From contig OX328113.1 of the NCBI GenBank assembly GCA_946811185.2, positions 4,154,001-4,218,000 of the forward strand: a DNA stretch of 64,000 nt, in the 5' to 3' direction. This DNA comes from Hippopus hippopus. Lineage: Eukaryota > Mollusca > Bivalvia > Cardiida > Cardiidae. Below, piece after piece: positions 61,419 to 64,000 of the stretch (position 1 is its first letter; each line of letters starts with the position of its first letter). The notes below the pieces were generated by a model. That model had not been told where the DNA came from. It searched no databases and was given only the letters and a program-made list of their open reading frames with translations. A program made the position numbers and the translations under genes.

Positions 61419-63118
61419 GATTTGTGCAACAGGTGTCAGTTGCCCCCGAAAGTGTCTAAGTTGATTTTACGATTTTATGCGCAGCACGTAACAGTCACGT
61501 ATGGGTGGGATAGTCATCGTAACCAATTCAATGGCCCTAGTAAGAGAAAAAGAAAAACAAAATTCCCTATATTTGACTTAAGCAACAGGTGTCGTCTGCT
61601 ATGGAATGTGCCCTAAGTCGAATTTTCATGTTTTTTTCGCGGGCGCGTAACTGGCACATGAGTCGGTAGTCAACGTAACTGGGTTTATCGTCACCGTATG
61701 AAGAGATAAAAAAGAATAGAAATTTACTTCCTTTTGTTTGATTTATGCAATAGGAAGCAGTTGTTACTGAAAGAGTTTTCAGTCTTTTTTAGCCACTTGT
61801 GACACTATTTTCTGGGATTTCTACACTGTACATTGATCATCTTAGCATATTCAAAGTATCAATGTGCAGCATAGCAGAATGCCTGAGTTAGTAACCAATT
61901 CAATGGCCCTAGTAAGAGAAAAAGAAAAAAACTTGTTCCCTATATTTGACTTAAGCAACAGGTGTCGTCTGCTATGGAATGTGCCATAAGTCGATTTTTC
62001 ATGTTTTCGCGGGCGCATAACTGGCACCTATGAGACGGTAGTAAACGTAACTGGGTTTCTTGTCACGGTATAAAGAGATTGAAAAAAAAAAACATTTAGT
62101 TCCCTTTGTTTGATTTATGCAATAGGAAGCAGTTGCTATTGAGAGTCTTCAGTCTTTTTTAGCCACTTGTGACATTATTTTCTGGGGTTTCTACACTGTA
62201 CATTGATCATCTTAGCATATACAAAGTATCAATGTGCAGTATGGGAGCTGGCCTGAATTAGAAAAGCAAATCGAATGAAAGGATCGAGGGATCAAGGGAA
62301 GCCACTCTTGCAAGGTGTTTGGTAACACCAAAACAAGGTCTTCTGCCACCCTGTTTTTTTAAATATTCGCCCATTGCCAGTGAAATCTGGCATGTGTGGA
62401 TTGTGCAGGCATGGCAGTTTGCCAAGGACTGCATAACAGCCTTAAAAGAAGACTTAAAATCCACTTTTATGCCGATTTTTGTTCAATGTTTTCTATCGAT
62501 ATTTTCGGGCGCCATTTCAAATGGCTCAAAGCTTTGTGATTGGATGATTGTGGGGGTGTGTCTGCGATTTGATTGGCTGATTGGGCGCAATTCTGAATTT
62601 CTCAGAGCTTTTCTGATTGGATAATTTGTAGACAAAGCTGAGATTTGATTGGCTGTTTGGACGCCATTTTGATTTTCTAAAAGCTCTCGTGATTGGATAA
62701 TTTTAGAGAGGCCTGAGATTTGATTGGCTGATCGGAAGGGGGATGTTTGTATATTCATGTTAATTTTTCGGGTCATTTCAGCCTATTCTATGGCAAAGAG
62801 GGATCAGACCCCTGCACCAAGACCCCTTTTTTCAGAGTTTGAATCCTCAACTTTGCCATTTTATCTATTTTATCTATTTTTATTATTAGTTATTCTTACA
62901 TCTTATTGTATTTTATTGGCCTATTTCTAAATTCTTCAAACAAGAAAATGTTTTTTGGAAAAAGTTTATGCAACAGCAACCGGTTGCTTCTGAATTTTAT
63001 ATTTTTGCGCAGCGGTTAAACATAAAATCCACTCATGACTCACGCAGTCACCAAAATTGGTCCAATGTTTTCACGACCCTGGTAAGAAAAGAGGGAAAAG
63101 TTTGGTTTACCTTTCTTT
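61419..63118 (+). repeat. Unit 38 (1,700 bp), P type with GT hairpin variant
   Basis: GTGCCATAAG, GT at 904-905 and T at 1238, the trio of units 29 and 34. The end differs from those by C at 1523. Confidence 0.95.
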
Positions 63119-64000
63119 GATTTGTGCAACAGGTGTCAGTTGCCCCCGAAAGTGTCTAAGTTGATTTTACGATTTTATGCGCAGCACGTAACAGTCACGT
63201 ATGGGTGGGATAGTCATCGTAACCAATTCAATGGCCCTAGTAAGAGAAAAAGAAAAACAAAATTCCCTATATTTGACTTAAGCAACAGGTGTCGTCTGCT
63301 ATGGAATGTGCCCTTAGTCGAATTTTAATGTTTTTTTCGCGGGCGCATAACTGGCACATGAGTCGGTAGTCAATGTAACTAGGTTTATCGTCACCGTATG
63401 AAGAGATAAAAAAGAATAGAAATTTACTTCCTTTTGTTTGATTTATGCAATAGGAAGCAGTTGTTACTGAAAGAGTTTTCAGTCTTTTTTAGCCACTTGT
63501 GACACTATTTTCTGGGATTTCTACACTGTACATTGATCATCTTAGCATATTCAAAGTATCAATGTGCAGCATAGCAGAATGCCTGAGTTAGTAACCAATT
63601 CAATGGCCCTAGTAAGAGAAAAAGAAAAAAACTTGTTCCCTATATTTGACTTAAGCAACAGGTGTCGTCTGCTATGGAATGTGCCGTAAGTCGATTTTTC
63701 ATGTTTTCGCGGGCGCATAACTGGCACCTATGAGACAGTAGTAAACGTAACTGGGTTTCTTGTCACGGTATAAAGAGATTGAAAAAAAAAAACATTTAGT
63801 TCCCTTTGTTTGATTTATGCAATAGGAAGCAGTTGCTATTGAGAGTCTTCAGTCTTTTTTAGCCACTTGTGACATTATTTTCTGGGGTTTCTACACTGTA
63901 CATTGATCATCTTAGCATATACAAAGTATCAATGTGCAGTATGGGAGCTGGCCTGAATTAGAAAAGCAAATCGAATGAAAGGATCGAGGGATCAAGGGAA
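63119..64000 (+). repeat. Unit 39, partial (first 882 bp), Q type
   Basis: Cut by the window end at offset 882. The left haplotype matches unit 35 (T197, A209, A229, T256, A263, A619). Confidence 0.95.

Larger units (their letters stand above)
1..64000 (+). repeat. Macrosatellite array, ~1.7-kb unit, 38 complete copies plus one partial
   Basis: The landmark GATTTGTGCAACAGGTGTCA opens every unit and recurs at spacings of 1,700 or 1,701 bp, or 1,326-1,329 bp in four short units. Copies are nearly identical by eye, differing at a few dozen sites that are mostly shared by groups of units. There is no interrupting sequence and no change of orientation. The phase I use (unit 1 at base 1) is arbitrary; the array has no visible end. 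Tandem arrays of this size, homogeneity and lack of genes are typical of eukaryotic satellites. The family is not one I recognise. A transcribed noncoding function cannot be excluded. Confidence 0.97.

Noticed and set aside
1..64000. CRISPR array or bacterial repeat region
   Set aside because: The repeated unit is ~1.7 kb with no short repeat/unique spacer pattern and no cas genes.
1..64000. Ribosomal DNA, histone or snRNA gene cluster as the repeated unit
   Set aside because: I see no rRNA-like conserved blocks, no histone coding frame and no snRNA-like sequence; all frames are under about 100 codons.

Overview
The whole 64 kb window is one head-to-tail tandem array of a single AT-rich repeat of about 1,700 bp. 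I count 38 complete units plus a partial 39th unit of 882 bp. All units face the same way, and I saw no foreign insertion, inversion or single-copy DNA between them. I find no protein-coding gene, rRNA, recognisable intact tRNA or CRISPR array. Every open frame is short, recurs once per unit, and mostly starts at TTG or GTG. The array runs off both ends of the window, so its true length is unknown. This is the look of a eukaryotic satellite or macrosatellite (heterochromatin, centromere-adjacent, sex- or B-chromosome type), not of bacterial or viral DNA. I do not recognise the family and cannot name the organism. An animal genome is my weak guess, from the CpG-transition pattern and the CCAAT-rich segment.

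Layout of one unit, numbered as in unit 1. Offsets 1-843 are built from degenerate repeats of about 156-208 bp. Part of this is a larger direct duplication, subunit A (101-472) followed by subunit B (473-843). Offsets 844-1088 are a unique segment with several small hairpins. Offsets 1089-1315 are three tandem copies of a 76-bp subrepeat carrying eight ATTGG (inverted CCAAT) boxes. Offsets 1316-1551 are T-rich and contain a 68-nt tRNA-like inverted repeat. Offsets 1552-1700 hold another ~156-bp degenerate repeat that runs into the next unit.

Length classes. Most units are 1,700 or 1,701 bp, the extra base usually lying in a poly-A tract. Four units (21, 24, 25 and 30) are 1,326-1,329 bp. They have lost one A/B period of about 372 bp through recombination between A and B.

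Array history can be read from linked variants. Units 25(right part)-29 plus the left part of 30 are duplicated as a block of about 8.13 kb into 30(right part)-34 plus the left part of 35. The crossover lies within a 24-bp tract in unit 30. Units 9 and 10 look like a very recent single-unit duplication. From unit 32 to the end, two unit types (P and Q) alternate, giving a 3.4-kb dimer. Units 16-19 are close to a common consensus. The variants are those expected of unequal crossing-over and gene conversion. Many are C-to-T or G-to-A changes at CpG, consistent with cytosine methylation.

Small elements inside the unit (hairpins, palindrome, 76-bp repeats, tRNA-like element) are given once, on unit 1. 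They recur in the other units at the same offset, shifted in short units.
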